A stretch of 64,000 nt of DNA from CAIKZZ01 sp035524595. Lineage in GTDB: Bacteria; Pseudomonadota; Gammaproteobacteria; Steroidobacterales; Steroidobacteraceae. The notes below the pieces were generated by a model, which was not told the DNA's origin, did not search any database, and saw only the letters and a list, made by a program, of their open reading frames with translations. The number at the start of each line of letters is the position of its first letter. The stretch's first letter is position 1. Location of the stretch: the NCBI GenBank assembly GCA_035524595.1, contig DATKOP010000007.1:42394-106393 (forward strand). Direction: 5' to 3'. A program made the position numbers and the translations under genes. This document shows positions 26,465 through 36,905 of this stretch, one piece after another.

Positions 26465-27058
26465 CTACAGCGTCGCGAAACTGCGCGCCGCCGCGCTCCA
26501 GGGCGGCGCCGCCGCGAGCGCGCCGATCACCTCGTCGGGGCCGGCGACCACCTGCCACATGGCGAGGTGGCGCTCGTCCATGAAGCGCTCGCGCACCGCC
26601 GACTGCAGCAGCTCGAGCAGCGGCGCGAAGTAGCCGCGCGTGTTGACGATGACGATCGGGCCGAGGAACACGCCGAGACGCTTCAGCGTGATCGCCTCCA
26701 AGAGCTCCTCGAAGGTGCCGCAGCCGCCCGGCAGCGCGACCACCGCTTCGCTGCGCGACAGCATGAGGTGCTTGCGCGTGCGCATGTCCTCGACCACGTG
26801 CAGCTCCGTCAGGCCGCCGTGCGAGACCTCGAGGTCCTTGAGGAAGCGCGGCAGCACGCCGACGACGCGGCCGCCGCGGGCCAGCGCGCCGTCGGCGAGC
26901 GCGCCCATCGACCCGATCCGGCTGCCGCCGTAGACGACCGTGCGGGCGTCCGCGGCCAGCAGCTCGCCGAGGCGCCGCGCCGCCGCGTGGTACTCGGCGT
27001 CGCAGCGGCCGCTCGAGGCGCAGTACACGCACACCGCGCGCGCCAGTCGCTCGCTCAT
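26465..27058 (-). CDS. LOG-family protein (nucleoside 5'-monophosphate phosphoribohydrolase-like)
   Basis: 197 residues, Rossmann-like fold. It begins VCVYCASS and has the family's VYGGSRIGSMG and MRTRKHLM segments and the signature PGGCGTFEE. LOG proteins release cytokinin-type bases from nucleotides, and bacterial members act on AMP or related nucleotides. They are often misnamed lysine decarboxylase. A single gene, divergent from the membrane protein at 27135. Confidence 0.9.
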   Translation of the reverse strand: MSERLARAVCVYCASSGRCDAEYHAAARRLGELLAADARTVVYGGSRIGSMGALADGALARGGRVVGVLPRFLKDLEVSHGGLTELHVVEDMRTRKHLMLSRSEAVVALPGGCGTFEELLEAITLKRLGVFLGPIVIVNTRGYFAPLLELLQSAVRERFMDERHLAMWQVVAGPDEVIGALAAAPPWSAAARSFATL

Positions 27059-27134
27059 CGATTCGCTCTGGTCCGGCAGGAGGAGCTCATTCTAGCCAAT
27101 GCGCGCGCCGCAGCGCGGCGCATAATGGCCGCGC

Positions 27135-28196
27135 ATGCGGGACGACTCCTTCCTGGCCGGCGCCGCACGGGCCTTCGCCGGCCCGCCGCTCGGCCTCGTG
27201 GCGCTGGCCACGGTGGTGCTCGCGATCGGTGACGCCGGCGGCCTGCTCGGCATCCCGGTGCTGGTGCTCTGCGGCTACTGGGTCTTTACCTACGCGTACC
27301 TGCTGGTCGCGGCGACCGCCCACGGGCGACCGCTGCCGGTGCTCGCGGTCGAGCACGCCAACCCGTGGCACGAGCCCCGGCCGCTGCTGCAGTTCGTGCT
27401 GCTCGCGACCGCCGCGGGCCTGGCGTGGTGGCTCGACCGGCACGTTGGCGCCTGGGCCGCGGCCGCGGTCGGCGCCCTGGCGCTGCTCGGCTTTCCCGCT
27501 TCGCTTGCGCTGCTCGCGGTCGAGGGCGAGGCCCTGCGCGCCGCCTCGCCGCTCGCGATGGCGCGGGTCGCGGCCGGGCTTGGCGCGCGCTACGCCGCGC
27601 TGGTCGTGCTCGCCGCCGGCTACGCGGCGCTGCTCGCGGCGCTGGCGCGCGTCGCGCCGCGCATCGTGCTGCTCGCGGCCGCGCAGCTGCTGCTGTTCTC
27701 GCTCGCCACGGCGCTTGGCACCGCGCTGTACGCGCGCCGCCACCAGCTCGGCCTCGACGCCTGGCAGTCGCCGGAACGCGACGCCGAGCGCGCCGCGCGC
27801 GACGCCGAGCGCGAGCGCGCCGCACTCGCCACGGAGCTCTACGGCCAGATCCGCGCGCGCCACCCGGAGCTCGCCTGGCGCCGCGCGAGCGAGTGGCTGC
27901 AGGCCGCCGGCCGCGAGCCGGAGGCGATCCGCTGGCTGCGGGACCGCGCTCTCGAATGGGGCGAGCGGCGCTTCGCCGACCGGCTCGGCGAGGAGCTGGT
28001 GGCGCGCCTCGTCGCGCTCGGCCGGCGCGGCGAGGCGCTCGCCGAGGTCGAGGCCTGCTGGCGCCGCGGCGGCGAGTGCGCGCCGGCAGATTACCGCGAC
28101 CGCGACGTGCTCGAAGGCGTCGCCCGCGAGCTCGGGCGCGACGTCGCGCTCGCGCGGCTGCGCGCGCAGCGCGGCGGAGGCCACGAGCGCGGCTGA
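27135..28196 (+). CDS. Integral membrane protein of unknown function
   Basis: 353 residues. The first about 200 contain five to six hydrophobic helices (for example around 20-60, 90-130 and 150-200). The last about 150 are a charged, Ala/Arg/Glu-rich soluble region, probably helical and TPR-like (ELAWRRASEWLQAAGREPEA, LGRRGEALAEVEACWRRGG). I do not recognise a named family. It lies 50 nt upstream of the L-serine dehydratase gene; whether they share a transcript is open. Confidence 0.72.
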   Translation: MRDDSFLAGAARAFAGPPLGLVALATVVLAIGDAGGLLGIPVLVLCGYWVFTYAYLLVAATAHGRPLPVLAVEHANPWHEPRPLLQFVLLATAAGLAWWLDRHVGAWAAAAVGALALLGFPASLALLAVEGEALRAASPLAMARVAAGLGARYAALVVLAAGYAALLAALARVAPRIVLLAAAQLLLFSLATALGTALYARRHQLGLDAWQSPERDAERAARDAERERAALATELYGQIRARHPELAWRRASEWLQAAGREPEAIRWLRDRALEWGERRFADRLGEELVARLVALGRRGEALAEVEACWRRGGECAPADYRDRDVLEGVARELGRDVALARLRAQRGGGHERG

Positions 28197-28246
28197 GGGC
28201 CGCGCCGGCGATTGCGGCGCCGCCGCGATCCCGTCAGACTTCCACC

Positions 28247-29617
<1,371 letters not shown>

Positions 29618-29630
29618 CGGCGGGGCGGCC

Positions 29631-29804
29631 TCAGCGCGGCGCGAGGCCGCGGCGGCGCGGCGACGCCGGCGGGTACGGTCGCGCGCCAGCCGCCAGCACG
29701 TGGCGGCGCCAGCGCAGGCCGTGCACCAGCCCGGCGTACAGCAGCCAGACGGCGCTCTCGGGCGTGACGGCGGCTTCGGGCTCGGGACGGGCTGGGTGCT
29801 TCAC
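29631..29804 (-). CDS. Small protein gene (57 aa), hypothetical
   Basis: Too short for routine calling but supported by a textbook ribosome-binding site: GGAGGT with 6-nt spacing to a GTG at 29804. Codons are strongly biased to G/C in third position, as in neighbours. The product (MKHPARPEPEAAVTPESAVW..., a WLLYAGLVHGLRWRRH amphipathic segment, ending SPRRRGLAPR) has no recognised domain. The middle segment could be a short membrane-associated helix. It lies between ppc and sdaA and converges on sdaA. Confidence 0.5.
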   Translation of the reverse strand: MKHPARPEPEAAVTPESAVWLLYAGLVHGLRWRRHVLAAGARPYPPASPRRRGLAPR

Positions 29805-29918
29805 GGCGACCTCCGGCTTCCATCCATGGATCGGCGCAAACCGGCGGCGCTTGAGTGCCGCCGCCGCCGGATGCCGAAAGCGTGAACGGCTGCCCGCCGC
29901 CCGCGGCCGGCCGACGCG

Positions 29919-32639
29919 CTAGGCGGTCGCCTGCAGCCCCTGCGCGATGCCGGCGATGCTCGCGATCAGCGCATCCTGCAGGTCGAAGTCCTGGCGGTCG
30001 GTCGCGCGCCAGCGCCTCAGCAGGTCGATCTGCATCAGGTGCATCGGGTCGACGTAGGGGTTGCGCAGCTTCATCGCCCGCTGGATGCCCGGCTCGCCGT
30101 CGAGCAGGCGGCGCTCGCCGCGCAGCCTGAGCAGCCAGTCGCGCGTGCGCTCGTGCTCGGCGCGCACGGTCGCGAAATGGCGGCGCACCGCGGGCACGGC
30201 GAGCTGCGCGTACCAGGCGGCGATGTCCATGTCGGCCACCGCGAGGCCGAACTCGACCTCATCGAGCAGCAGGCCGAAGAACGTCCACTGCGCCAGCATG
30301 CGCTCCAGCAGCGGCGCGCCGTGGCGCGCGGCGGCGGCGTCGAGCCCGGCGCCGATCCCGAACCAGGCCGGCAGCAGGTGCCGGCTCTGGCTCCACGCGA
30401 AGCCCCACGGCACGGCGCGCAGCGCCTCGAGGCCCGCGTGCCCGGCGCGGGTCGCCGGGCGCGAGCCGATCTGCATGCGCTCGATGACGTCGATCGGCGT
30501 CGCGTCGCGGAAGTACTCGTAGAAGCCCTCCGACTCGTGCACCAGACCGCGGTAGGCGCTGCGGCTCGCGGCGGCGAGCGTGTCGAGCGCCGTCGCGAAC
30601 TCCGGCTCCGGCGCCGGCTGCGCGGGCCGCCCGGCCAGCGCCTGCAGCGCGCCGCCGAGCGCCTGCTCGAGGCTGCGCATCGCGATCGGCCGCAGCGCAT
30701 AGCTCTGGTTGATGACCTCGCCCTGCTCGGTGACCCGCAGCACGCCCTGGAAGCTGCCGGCCGGCGCGCTCTTGAGGATCGTCTCGATGCGGTTGGAGCC
30801 GCGGCCGGTGGCGCTGCCGCGACCGTGGAAGACGGTCAGCGCGACGCCCGCCTCCGCCGCCGCCGCCGCCAGCGCCGCCTGCGCGCGGTGCAGCGCCCAG
30901 CGCGAGGCGGCGAAGCCGCTCTCCTTGTTGCTGTCCGCGTAGCCGATCATCGCCGCCTGCCGGTCGCCGCGCGCGGCGACGTGCCGCCGGTAGACCGGCT
31001 CCGCCAGCAGCGCGCGCAGCGTCGCGCCGCAGCCGTCGAGCGCGTCGACGGACTCGAACAGCGGCGCAACGTCGAGCGGCACCTCGCCGATGCGCTTGTC
31101 CACCATCTCCGCCCAGCGCGCGAGCAGCAGCACCGCGAGCACGTCGTCCGGACCCGAGGCGCCGCTGACCATGTAGTCGCCGATCGCCTCGCGGCCGTGG
31201 CGGTGCCGGCCGTGCATCAGCTGCTCGAACACCGCCAGCGTGCGGCGGCCGACGGCGTCGAGCGGATGCGTCGGGCCCTCGTCGCGCTCGAGCGCGAGCC
31301 GCACGCGCTCGAGCCGCTCGGCAGGCGGGCGGGCGACGAACTCGGCATCGCCGAGCCCCTGCCCGACGACCGCGCGGTGCACGTCGGCGTGCTGGCGTAC
31401 GTCGAGCGTCGCGAGGTGAAAGCCGAAGGTGGCGACGCGCCGCAGCAGGCGCTCGACGTGGAACAGGCCGGCGCGCGCGCCCTTGTTGGCGGCCAGGCTC
31501 TCGGCCATGACCTGCACGTCGGCGAGGAACTGGCCGGCGTTCTCGTAGTGGTTCGGGCGCCCGTCGTAGGTGTTGCGCAGCCGCGCGGTCAGCTGCGCGC
31601 AGAACTGCCGGTAGGGCATGCGGTCGTGGCGCGCCGGCGCGGCCTGCTGCGCCGCCGGCATCAGCCGCGTGTACTCGTCGATGCGCTCCTGCAGCGCCTT
31701 GGAGACGCCGACGCGGCTCGCGCTCTGCGACAGCCGTTCGCCGAGGCGCTGCACCTCGACGTAGTAGGCGTTGACGATCACCAGCTGCTGGCGCTGCAGC
31801 GTCTCGCGGATCGTCTTGGCGTGCACGTCGGGCGCACCGTCCATGTCGCCGCCGACCCAGGTCCCGAAGCGCAGCACGCGCGGCAGCTCGCGCGCGCTCA
31901 GCGACGCACCGAAGGCCCTGTCTACCGAGGCGGCGAGCTCCTCGTAGAAGCCCGGCAGGATCCGGTACAGGATCTCGGCGAGGTAGAACAGCACGTGCTC
32001 GCGCTCGTCGGCGACCGTCAGGCGCTCGCGCGGGTGCTCCTCGGTCTGCCAGCCGGAGGTCAGCTCGGTGCGGATCTGCTCCCAGGTGGCCTGGCGCTCG
32101 CCCGGCGTGATCGAGGGATCGAGCCGATCGAGCAGCAGCTCGGCGATCTGCTGCTGCTTGCGCAGGATCGTGCGCCGCGTCGACTCGGTCGGGTGGGCGG
32201 TGAACACCGGGTAGATGCACAGCCGCGCCAGCAGGCCGCGCACGTCGGCGAGCGTGCAGCCGTCCTTGGCGAGGCGCGCGAGCGCATCGTCGAGGCCGCC
32301 CGGCTGCGGCTGGGCGGAGTTGTTGAGGTACTCGCGGCGGCGCCGGATGCGGTGCACCTTCTCGGCCAGGTTGACGACGTGGAACCAGGTCGAGAAGGCG
32401 CGCACCAGGTCGCGCGCCTCCCTGGGCTCGCGGCCGCGGGTGCGCGCGAGCAGCTCCTCCTCGCCGCCGGCCACGCCCTCGCGGCGCTGGATCGCGGCGA
32501 CCCGGTCCCCTTCGACGAGGTCGAAGCGCTCGCGGCCGCACTGCTCGAGCAGGATCTCGCCGACCAGCGCCCCGAGCGCATGGACGTCCTCGCGCAGCGG
32601 TGCGTCCTTGGCCGGAAACTGGATGTTCTGACGGTACAT
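29919..32639 (-). CDS. ppc: Phosphoenolpyruvate carboxylase
   Basis: Anaplerotic enzyme forming oxaloacetate from PEP and bicarbonate. It has 906 residues, normal for bacteria. Catalytic His in VFTAHPTEST, Lys in GYADSNKESG, the glycine-rich FHGRGSATGRGSN motif, and IGSRPATR near the allosteric and active site are all present. It is a single gene, followed on the same strand by the small gene at 29631. Confidence 0.97.
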   Translation of the reverse strand: MYRQNIQFPAKDAPLREDVHALGALVGEILLEQCGRERFDLVEGDRVAAIQRREGVAGGEEELLARTRGREPREARDLVRAFSTWFHVVNLAEKVHRIRRRREYLNNSAQPQPGGLDDALARLAKDGCTLADVRGLLARLCIYPVFTAHPTESTRRTILRKQQQIAELLLDRLDPSITPGERQATWEQIRTELTSGWQTEEHPRERLTVADEREHVLFYLAEILYRILPGFYEELAASVDRAFGASLSARELPRVLRFGTWVGGDMDGAPDVHAKTIRETLQRQQLVIVNAYYVEVQRLGERLSQSASRVGVSKALQERIDEYTRLMPAAQQAAPARHDRMPYRQFCAQLTARLRNTYDGRPNHYENAGQFLADVQVMAESLAANKGARAGLFHVERLLRRVATFGFHLATLDVRQHADVHRAVVGQGLGDAEFVARPPAERLERVRLALERDEGPTHPLDAVGRRTLAVFEQLMHGRHRHGREAIGDYMVSGASGPDDVLAVLLLARWAEMVDKRIGEVPLDVAPLFESVDALDGCGATLRALLAEPVYRRHVAARGDRQAAMIGYADSNKESGFAASRWALHRAQAALAAAAAEAGVALTVFHGRGSATGRGSNRIETILKSAPAGSFQGVLRVTEQGEVINQSYALRPIAMRSLEQALGGALQALAGRPAQPAPEPEFATALDTLAAASRSAYRGLVHESEGFYEYFRDATPIDVIERMQIGSRPATRAGHAGLEALRAVPWGFAWSQSRHLLPAWFGIGAGLDAAAARHGAPLLERMLAQWTFFGLLLDEVEFGLAVADMDIAAWYAQLAVPAVRRHFATVRAEHERTRDWLLRLRGERRLLDGEPGIQRAMKLRNPYVDPMHLMQIDLLRRWRATDRQDFDLQDALIASIAGIAQGLQATA

Positions 32640-32754
32640 CGCGGGGAGCTGCGGGGCCGCCGTGCGGGGAGCCGGGGCGCATGATATCAGGCGACCTCGG
32701 GATCGCGGCCGGCCGCGGCGGCGGCCCCGCCGGGTACGGGCCGGCCGCGCGCGG

Positions 32755-33405
32755 TCAGCCCGGCGCGCGGACCGCGCGCAGGGCCGCCGCCTGCCGTGCG
32801 AGCGTGGTCACGGCGGCGTAGTCGCCGGCCGCGATCGCGGCCGGCGGCGCGAGCGAGGACATGCCGACCGCGAGCACGTTCGGCAGGCGCAGGTAGTCCG
32901 GCGCCGCGTGCAGGTCGATCCCGCCGGTCGGGCAGAAGCGCACCGACGGGAACGGCGCGGCCAGCGCGCGCAGCATCGCAACCCCGCCCGCCTGCGCCGC
33001 CGGGAAGAACTTCAGCGTCTCGAGCCCGGCCGCGAGCGCCGCCATCAGCTCGGTCGGCGTCGCGATGCCCGGCAGCATCGCGGCGCCCTGGCGCGCACCC
33101 TCGGCGCACAGCGCCGCGGAGAAGCCCGGCGAGACGATGAACTGGCTGCCGGCGGTCAGCGCGGCGCCCAGCTGGCCGGCCTCGATGACCGTGCCGGCGC
33201 CGACGATCGCCTCCGGCACCTCGGCGCGGATGGCCGCGATCGCGCTCAATGCCGCCGCGGAGCGCAGCGTCACCTCGAGCACCGGCAGGCCGCCGGCCAC
33301 CAGCGCCCGCGCCAGCGGCACCGCCGCCTCCGCATCGGTGATCGTCAGCACCGGTATCACCGGCGCACGCGCCAGCAGCTCGCGGATCGCCAGCCTCACA
33401 GACAT
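32755..33405 (-). CDS. eda: 2-dehydro-3-deoxyphosphogluconate aldolase (KDPG aldolase)
   Basis: Cleaves KDPG to pyruvate and glyceraldehyde-3-phosphate, the last step of the Entner-Doudoroff pathway. It has 216 residues. Schiff-base Lys in ETLKFFPA, LEVTLRS, and RFCPTGGI are all in order. The ATG at 33405 overlaps the 3' end of edd by 10 nt, so the genes form one operon. The longer frame upstream only reads edd in another frame. Confidence 0.96.
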   Translation of the reverse strand: MSVRLAIRELLARAPVIPVLTITDAEAAVPLARALVAGGLPVLEVTLRSAAALSAIAAIRAEVPEAIVGAGTVIEAGQLGAALTAGSQFIVSPGFSAALCAEGARQGAAMLPGIATPTELMAALAAGLETLKFFPAAQAGGVAMLRALAAPFPSVRFCPTGGIDLHAAPDYLRLPNVLAVGMSSLAPPAAIAAGDYAAVTTLARQAAALRAVRAPG

Positions 33406-35243
33406 GCGAGCGCCCCCCGCTCGGCGTCGCCGACCGCGCCGCGCAGCGTCGCGAACAGCTCCCGGCCATGGCCGGTCGTCGACGCGATCGACGCCGCGGC
33501 GGCCGGCCGGGCCGCGAGCGCCTCCGGCGCGAGGCGCACGTCGAGTGTGCGCGCGTTGGCGTCGAGCCGGATCAGGTCGCCGTCGCGGACCCGGGCCAGC
33601 GGCCCGCCGGCGACGCACTCCGGGGTCACGTGGATCGCCGCCGGCACGGCGCCGGAGGCGCCCGACATGCGCCCGTCCGTCACGAGCGCGACGCGAAAGC
33701 CGCGCGCCATCAGCGCGCCGAGGATCGGCGTCAGCTGGTGCAGCTCCGGCATGCCGTTGGCGCGCGGTCCCTGGAAGCGCACCACCGCCACCAGGTCGCG
33801 GTCGAGCGCGCCGGCCCTGAACGCCGCCGCCAGCGCCTCCTGGCTGTCGAACACCACCGCCGGTGCCTCGACCACGTGGTCCTCGGGGCGCAGCGCCGAG
33901 GTCTTGATCACGCAGCGTCCGAGGTTGCCGCGCAGCAGCCGCGTGCCGCCTTCGGCGCTGAACGGCGCGCCGACCGGGCGCAGCACGCTGCTGTCGAGGC
34001 TCGCCGCCGGCAGCTCGCGCCAGCGCAGCACACCGGAGTCGAGGTACGGGTCGCGCGCATAGGCCGCGGGCCCGCCACCCATGATCGTCTGCGCATCGCC
34101 GTGCATCAGCCCGGCGGCCACCAGCTCGCGGATCACGAAGCCCGTGCCGCCCGCGGCGTGGAAGTGGTTCACGTCGGCGGCGCCGTTCGGGTAGACGCGC
34201 GCGATCAGCGGCACCACCGCCGACAGCGCGTCGAAGTCGTCCCAGTTGACGGTGAAGCCGGCGGCGGCGGCCACCGCGACCAGGTGAATCGTGTGGTTGG
34301 TCGAGCCGCCGCTCGCCAGCAGCGCGACGATGCCGTTCACGAGCGCGCGCTCGTCGACGATCCGGCCGAGCGGCCGGTAGTCGCCGCCGAGCGCGGTGAT
34401 GGCGGCGAGGCGCGTCGCCGCGAACGCCGTCAGCGCGTCGCGCAGCGGCGTGCCCGGCGGCACGAACGCGGCGCCCGGCACGTGCAGGCCCATCGCCTCG
34501 AGCAGCATCTGGTTGCTGTTGGCGGTGCCGTAGAACGTGCAGGTCCCCGGCGCGTGGTAGCTCTGCGCCTCGACCTCCAGCAGCGCCTCGCGACCGATCC
34601 GGCCGGCCGCGTACTCGCGCCGGACGCGGGACTTCTCGGCGTTCGGCAGGCCGGACGGCATGGGGCCCGCCGGCACGAACACGGCCGGCAGGTGGCCGAA
34701 GGCCAGCGCGCCGATCAGCAGCCCCGGCACGATCTTGTCGCACACGCCGAGGCAGGCGACGCCGTCGAAGGCGTCGTGCGTCAGCGCGACCGCGGTCGCC
34801 ATCGCGATCACGTCGCGACTGAAGAGCGACAGCTCCATGCCGGGCCGGCCCTGGGTGATGCCGTCGCACATCGCCGGCACGCCGCCGGCGAACTGCGCGA
34901 CCGCGCCCGCCTCGCGCGCCGCCTGCTTGAGCAGCGCCGGGTACTGCGCGAGCGGCTGGTGCGCCGACAGCAGGTCGTTGTAGGCCGAGACGATGGCGAG
35001 GTTCGGCCAGCGCGCGCCGCGAAGCTCCGTCTTGTCGCGGCCCTCGGCGGCGGCGAACACGTGCGCGAGGTTCGCGCACGACAGCCGCCCGCGCGCGGCG
35101 TGCCGCGCACGCGCGGCCTCGAGACGCTCGAGGTAGGCCCCGCGCGAGGCTTCGCTGCGGGCCACGATGCGGGCGGTGACCTCGCGGACGACGGGGTGCA
35201 GTGGCGGGAGCAACGTGGACGGCACGGGCGTATCCGGTGACAC
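33396..35243 (-). CDS. edd: 6-phosphogluconate dehydratase
   Basis: First committed Entner-Doudoroff enzyme, IlvD/Edd family with an Fe-S cluster. It has 615 residues. Cysteines in MCDGITQG, LGVCDKIVPG and GTCTFYGTANSNQ are the likely cluster ligands, and GGSTNHTIHL is conserved. The start is a GTG at 35243 with a weak ribosome-binding site; a GTG seven codons in is possible. Operon edd-eda diverges from zwf across an AT-rich 159-nt region. Confidence 0.95.
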   Translation of the reverse strand: MSPDTPVPSTLLPPLHPVVREVTARIVARSEASRGAYLERLEAARARHAARGRLSCANLAHVFAAAEGRDKTELRGARWPNLAIVSAYNDLLSAHQPLAQYPALLKQAAREAGAVAQFAGGVPAMCDGITQGRPGMELSLFSRDVIAMATAVALTHDAFDGVACLGVCDKIVPGLLIGALAFGHLPAVFVPAGPMPSGLPNAEKSRVRREYAAGRIGREALLEVEAQSYHAPGTCTFYGTANSNQMLLEAMGLHVPGAAFVPPGTPLRDALTAFAATRLAAITALGGDYRPLGRIVDERALVNGIVALLASGGSTNHTIHLVAVAAAAGFTVNWDDFDALSAVVPLIARVYPNGAADVNHFHAAGGTGFVIRELVAAGLMHGDAQTIMGGGPAAYARDPYLDSGVLRWRELPAASLDSSVLRPVGAPFSAEGGTRLLRGNLGRCVIKTSALRPEDHVVEAPAVVFDSQEALAAAFRAGALDRDLVAVVRFQGPRANGMPELHQLTPILGALMARGFRVALVTDGRMSGASGAVPAAIHVTPECVAGGPLARVRDGDLIRLDANARTLDVRLAPEALAARPAAAASIASTTGHGRELFATLRGAVGDAERGALACL

Positions 35244-35402
35244 CGCTCAGCGGCAGAATGTAGTTTATATACGTTCCGTGGCGAAGTTACAGCTTGCGCC
35301 GCAATGACTTCAAGAAAATACAATGTGTTACATATGTATTAACATAATGCCAGCTGGAGCTTTCCGGCCAGTTGAGGTAGATTTACTACCGAAAGCCGCC
35401 CC
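35244..35402. promoter_or_regulatory. Divergent edd/zwf control region with palindromes
   Basis: This 159-nt region is markedly AT-rich for this genome. It contains three symmetric elements: TGTAGTTTATATAC (35259-35272), the perfect palindrome TACATATGTA (35329-35338, flanked GTTA/TAAC) and GGTAG-N5-CTACC (35376-35390), the last only 12 nt before the zwf start. An RpiR/HexR-type regulator is encoded just downstream of zwf, and HexR is known to control edd and zwf in other gammaproteobacteria. Assignment of any element as its operator is inference; the exact published HexR consensus is not present. Confidence 0.55.
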
Positions 35403-36905
35403 ATGAACGCCGACGCCCGCCCGCCGACCAGCCCGCACTCCGGCCACCGTCCGCCGCCGCCCTTCGACCTCGTGCTGTTCGGCGGCACCGGCGACCTCGC
35501 CGTGCGCAAGGTGCTGCCGGCGCTCTGCCGGCGCTTCGGCGACGGCCTCATCGTGCCCGGCTCGCGGATCATCGGCGTCGCGCGCTCGGCGCACGACCGC
35601 GAGGCCTACCGCGCACTGGCCGAGCGGGCCTGCCGCCAGCAACTCGGCGCGGACTACGACGCGGCGCGCTGGCCGGCGTTCGCCGCGACGCTCGACTACG
35701 TGCGCGTCGACGCGACGGTCGCCGCCGACTACCGCGCGCTCGCCGCGGCGCTCGGCGAGCGGCCGGGCGTGGCGCGGATCTTCTTCCTCTCCACGGCGCC
35801 GGATCTGTTCGCGGCGATCTGCCGCGAGCTCGCCGCCGCGGGGATCGTGACCCCCGATTCGCGCATCATGCTGGAGAAGCCGCTCGGCGAGGATGCGGCC
35901 TCGGCGCGACGCATAAACGACACGGTCGGCGCCATGGTCGGCGAGCGGCAGGTCTACCGCATCGATCACTACCTCGGCAAGGAGACGGTGCAGAACCTGC
36001 TGGCGCTGCGCTTCGGCAATGCGCTGTTCGAGCCGCTGTGGCGCCGCGGCCAGATCCGCCACGTGCAGATCACCGTCGCCGAGCAGCTCGGCGTCGAGTC
36101 GCGCGGCGAGTTCTACGACCGCACCGGCGCGTTGCGCGACATGGTGCAGAACCACCTGCTGCAGCTGCTGTGCATCCTCGCGATGGAGCCGCCCGCCTCG
36201 AGCGCGGCGGACGCGGTGCGCGATGAGAAGCTCAAGGTGCTGCGGGCGCTGCGCCCGATCGGCGAGGCCGAGGCGCTGATCAAGACCGTTCGCGGCCAGT
36301 ACCGCGGCGGCATCGTCGGCGCCGCCAAGGCCGCGGCCTACCTCGACGAGCCCGGCGTCGGCGCCGGCAGCCGCACCGAGACCTTCGTCGCGATCAAGGC
36401 CGAGATCGACACCTGGCGCTGGGCCGGGGTGCCGTTCTACCTGCGCACCGGCAAGCGGCTGCACGACCACGTCGCCGAGATCGTGATCACCTTCGAGCAG
36501 GTGCCGCACTCGATCTTCGAGGGGCCCTTCAGCTCGCAGCCGCCCAACCGCCTCGTGATCCGCCTGCAGCCGGATGAGTTCATCACGCTCAGGATCCTCG
36601 CCAAGAGCCCGGGCGAGGCGATGCGGCTCAAGCCCGTGGACCTCGCGCTCGACCTCGGCGAATCATTCAAGGGCCGGCCGCTCGAGGCCTACGAGCGGCT
36701 GCTGGGCGATGCGATCCAGGGCAATCTGACGCTGTTCATGCGGCGCGACGAGGTCGATGCGGCCTGGAACTGGATCGACCCGATCCGCGCCGCCTGGGAT
36801 GCCGACGACGACGCGCCGCGGCCCTACGCGGCCGGCAGCTGGGGCCCCGCCGCCTCGAGCGCGCTGATCGCCCGCGACGGATTCGCATGGCACGACGAGC
36901 TGTGA
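35403..36905 (+). CDS. zwf: Glucose-6-phosphate 1-dehydrogenase
   Basis: NADP(+)-dependent oxidation of glucose-6-phosphate, feeding both the pentose phosphate and Entner-Doudoroff routes. It has 500 residues. N-terminal nucleotide-binding LFGGTGDLA, active-site RIDHYLGKE, and KRLHDHVAEI are as expected. A proline-rich stretch precedes the Rossmann fold. No pgl gene follows, unlike many zwf-pgl operons; hexR follows instead, overlapping the 3' end. Confidence 0.97.
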   Translation: MNADARPPTSPHSGHRPPPPFDLVLFGGTGDLAVRKVLPALCRRFGDGLIVPGSRIIGVARSAHDREAYRALAERACRQQLGADYDAARWPAFAATLDYVRVDATVAADYRALAAALGERPGVARIFFLSTAPDLFAAICRELAAAGIVTPDSRIMLEKPLGEDAASARRINDTVGAMVGERQVYRIDHYLGKETVQNLLALRFGNALFEPLWRRGQIRHVQITVAEQLGVESRGEFYDRTGALRDMVQNHLLQLLCILAMEPPASSAADAVRDEKLKVLRALRPIGEAEALIKTVRGQYRGGIVGAAKAAAYLDEPGVGAGSRTETFVAIKAEIDTWRWAGVPFYLRTGKRLHDHVAEIVITFEQVPHSIFEGPFSSQPPNRLVIRLQPDEFITLRILAKSPGEAMRLKPVDLALDLGESFKGRPLEAYERLLGDAIQGNLTLFMRRDEVDAAWNWIDPIRAAWDADDDAPRPYAAGSWGPAASSALIARDGFAWHDEL

